A stretch of 5,318 bases of DNA. Source: Candidatus Nanohalarchaeota archaeon. GTDB taxonomy: Archaea > EX4484-52 > B79-G9. A program made the position numbers and the translations under genes. The notes under the pieces were generated by a model. That model did no database searches and was not told where the DNA came from. It saw nothing but the letters and a program-made list of their open reading frames with translations. Where the stretch lies: the NCBI GenBank assembly GCA_003660865.1, contig QMVA01000117.1:1-5318 (forward strand), in the 5' to 3' direction. Positions 5,235 to 5,318 of the stretch are shown here, piece by piece; position 1 is the first letter of the stretch; every line of letters begins with the position of its first letter.

Positions 5235-5318
5235 TTACATCTGTATCTCTTTTCTAGGTCTGGGCTTATCGGGAACAAAAATAAGCATTGCTCTGCCCTT
5301 AACATGCCCATCGCATTC
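5235..5318 (-). CDS. C-terminal end of an unidentified protein (partial)
   Basis: The minus strand is open from the right edge to a TAA at 5235-5237 and encodes 27 residues. They contain CDGHVKGRAMLIFVPDKPRP followed by RKEIQM. The alternation of a hydrophobic strand (AMLIFV) with a Pro/Arg/Lys-rich tail looks like real protein rather than chance. The stop lies 1 nt from the stop of the convergent membrane gene, the same tight packing seen at the rfcL end. Too little is visible to name a function. Confidence 0.6.
   Translation of the reverse strand, partial: ECDGHVKGRAMLIFVPDKPRPRKEIQM

Overview
The window looks archaeal, most likely from a small-genome DPANN-type lineage, although the phylum is only an inference. 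It carries an archaeal replication factor C large subunit and the remains of a Xer/XerA-like tyrosine recombinase. The starts have no Shine-Dalgarno sequence. Instead, A/T-rich TATA-like boxes are centred about 24-28 nt upstream of the start codons, which is the layout of leaderless archaeal transcripts. Genes are tightly packed: two convergent pairs overlap or nearly touch.

Layout. Positions 1-102 hold the end of a reading frame that enters from the left; it is unidentified and possibly transposase-like. A five-helix membrane protein of unknown function follows (168-836, +). It runs convergently into, and overlaps by 22 bp, the clamp-loader gene rfcL (815-2014, -). Upstream of rfcL is a decayed tyrosine recombinase (2136 to about 2595, -), which has a frameshift at a run of five G and has lost its N-terminal half. 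Directly after its broken end begins an AT-rich gene for an extended-SDR NAD(P)-dependent epimerase/dehydratase (2639-3679, +).

The 1.1 kb between the epimerase and the next gene (3680-4801) has no convincing coding sequence but is the most structured part of the window. It holds two related palindromes (3778-3816 and 3838-3943, the second folding as a three-way junction). Next comes a complete-looking, ORF-less group II intron of about 780 nt (about 3956-4736), with a GTGTG 5' end, a clear domain V, a domain VI hairpin with a candidate branch-point A, and a 7-nt perfect IBS1/EBS1 match. The intron starts 12 nt after the large palindrome.

The right end has a small single-pass membrane protein (4817-5233, +). 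It converges, with a 1-nt gap, on the C-terminal end of an unidentified gene on the minus strand (5235-5318).

The genes do not form one pathway. rfcL is a core replication gene. The recombinase relic, the intron, the palindromes and possibly the left-edge fragment suggest that the flanking spacers are sites of repeated insertion and decay. By eye, rfcL and the intron are richer in G+C than the epimerase and the small membrane protein.
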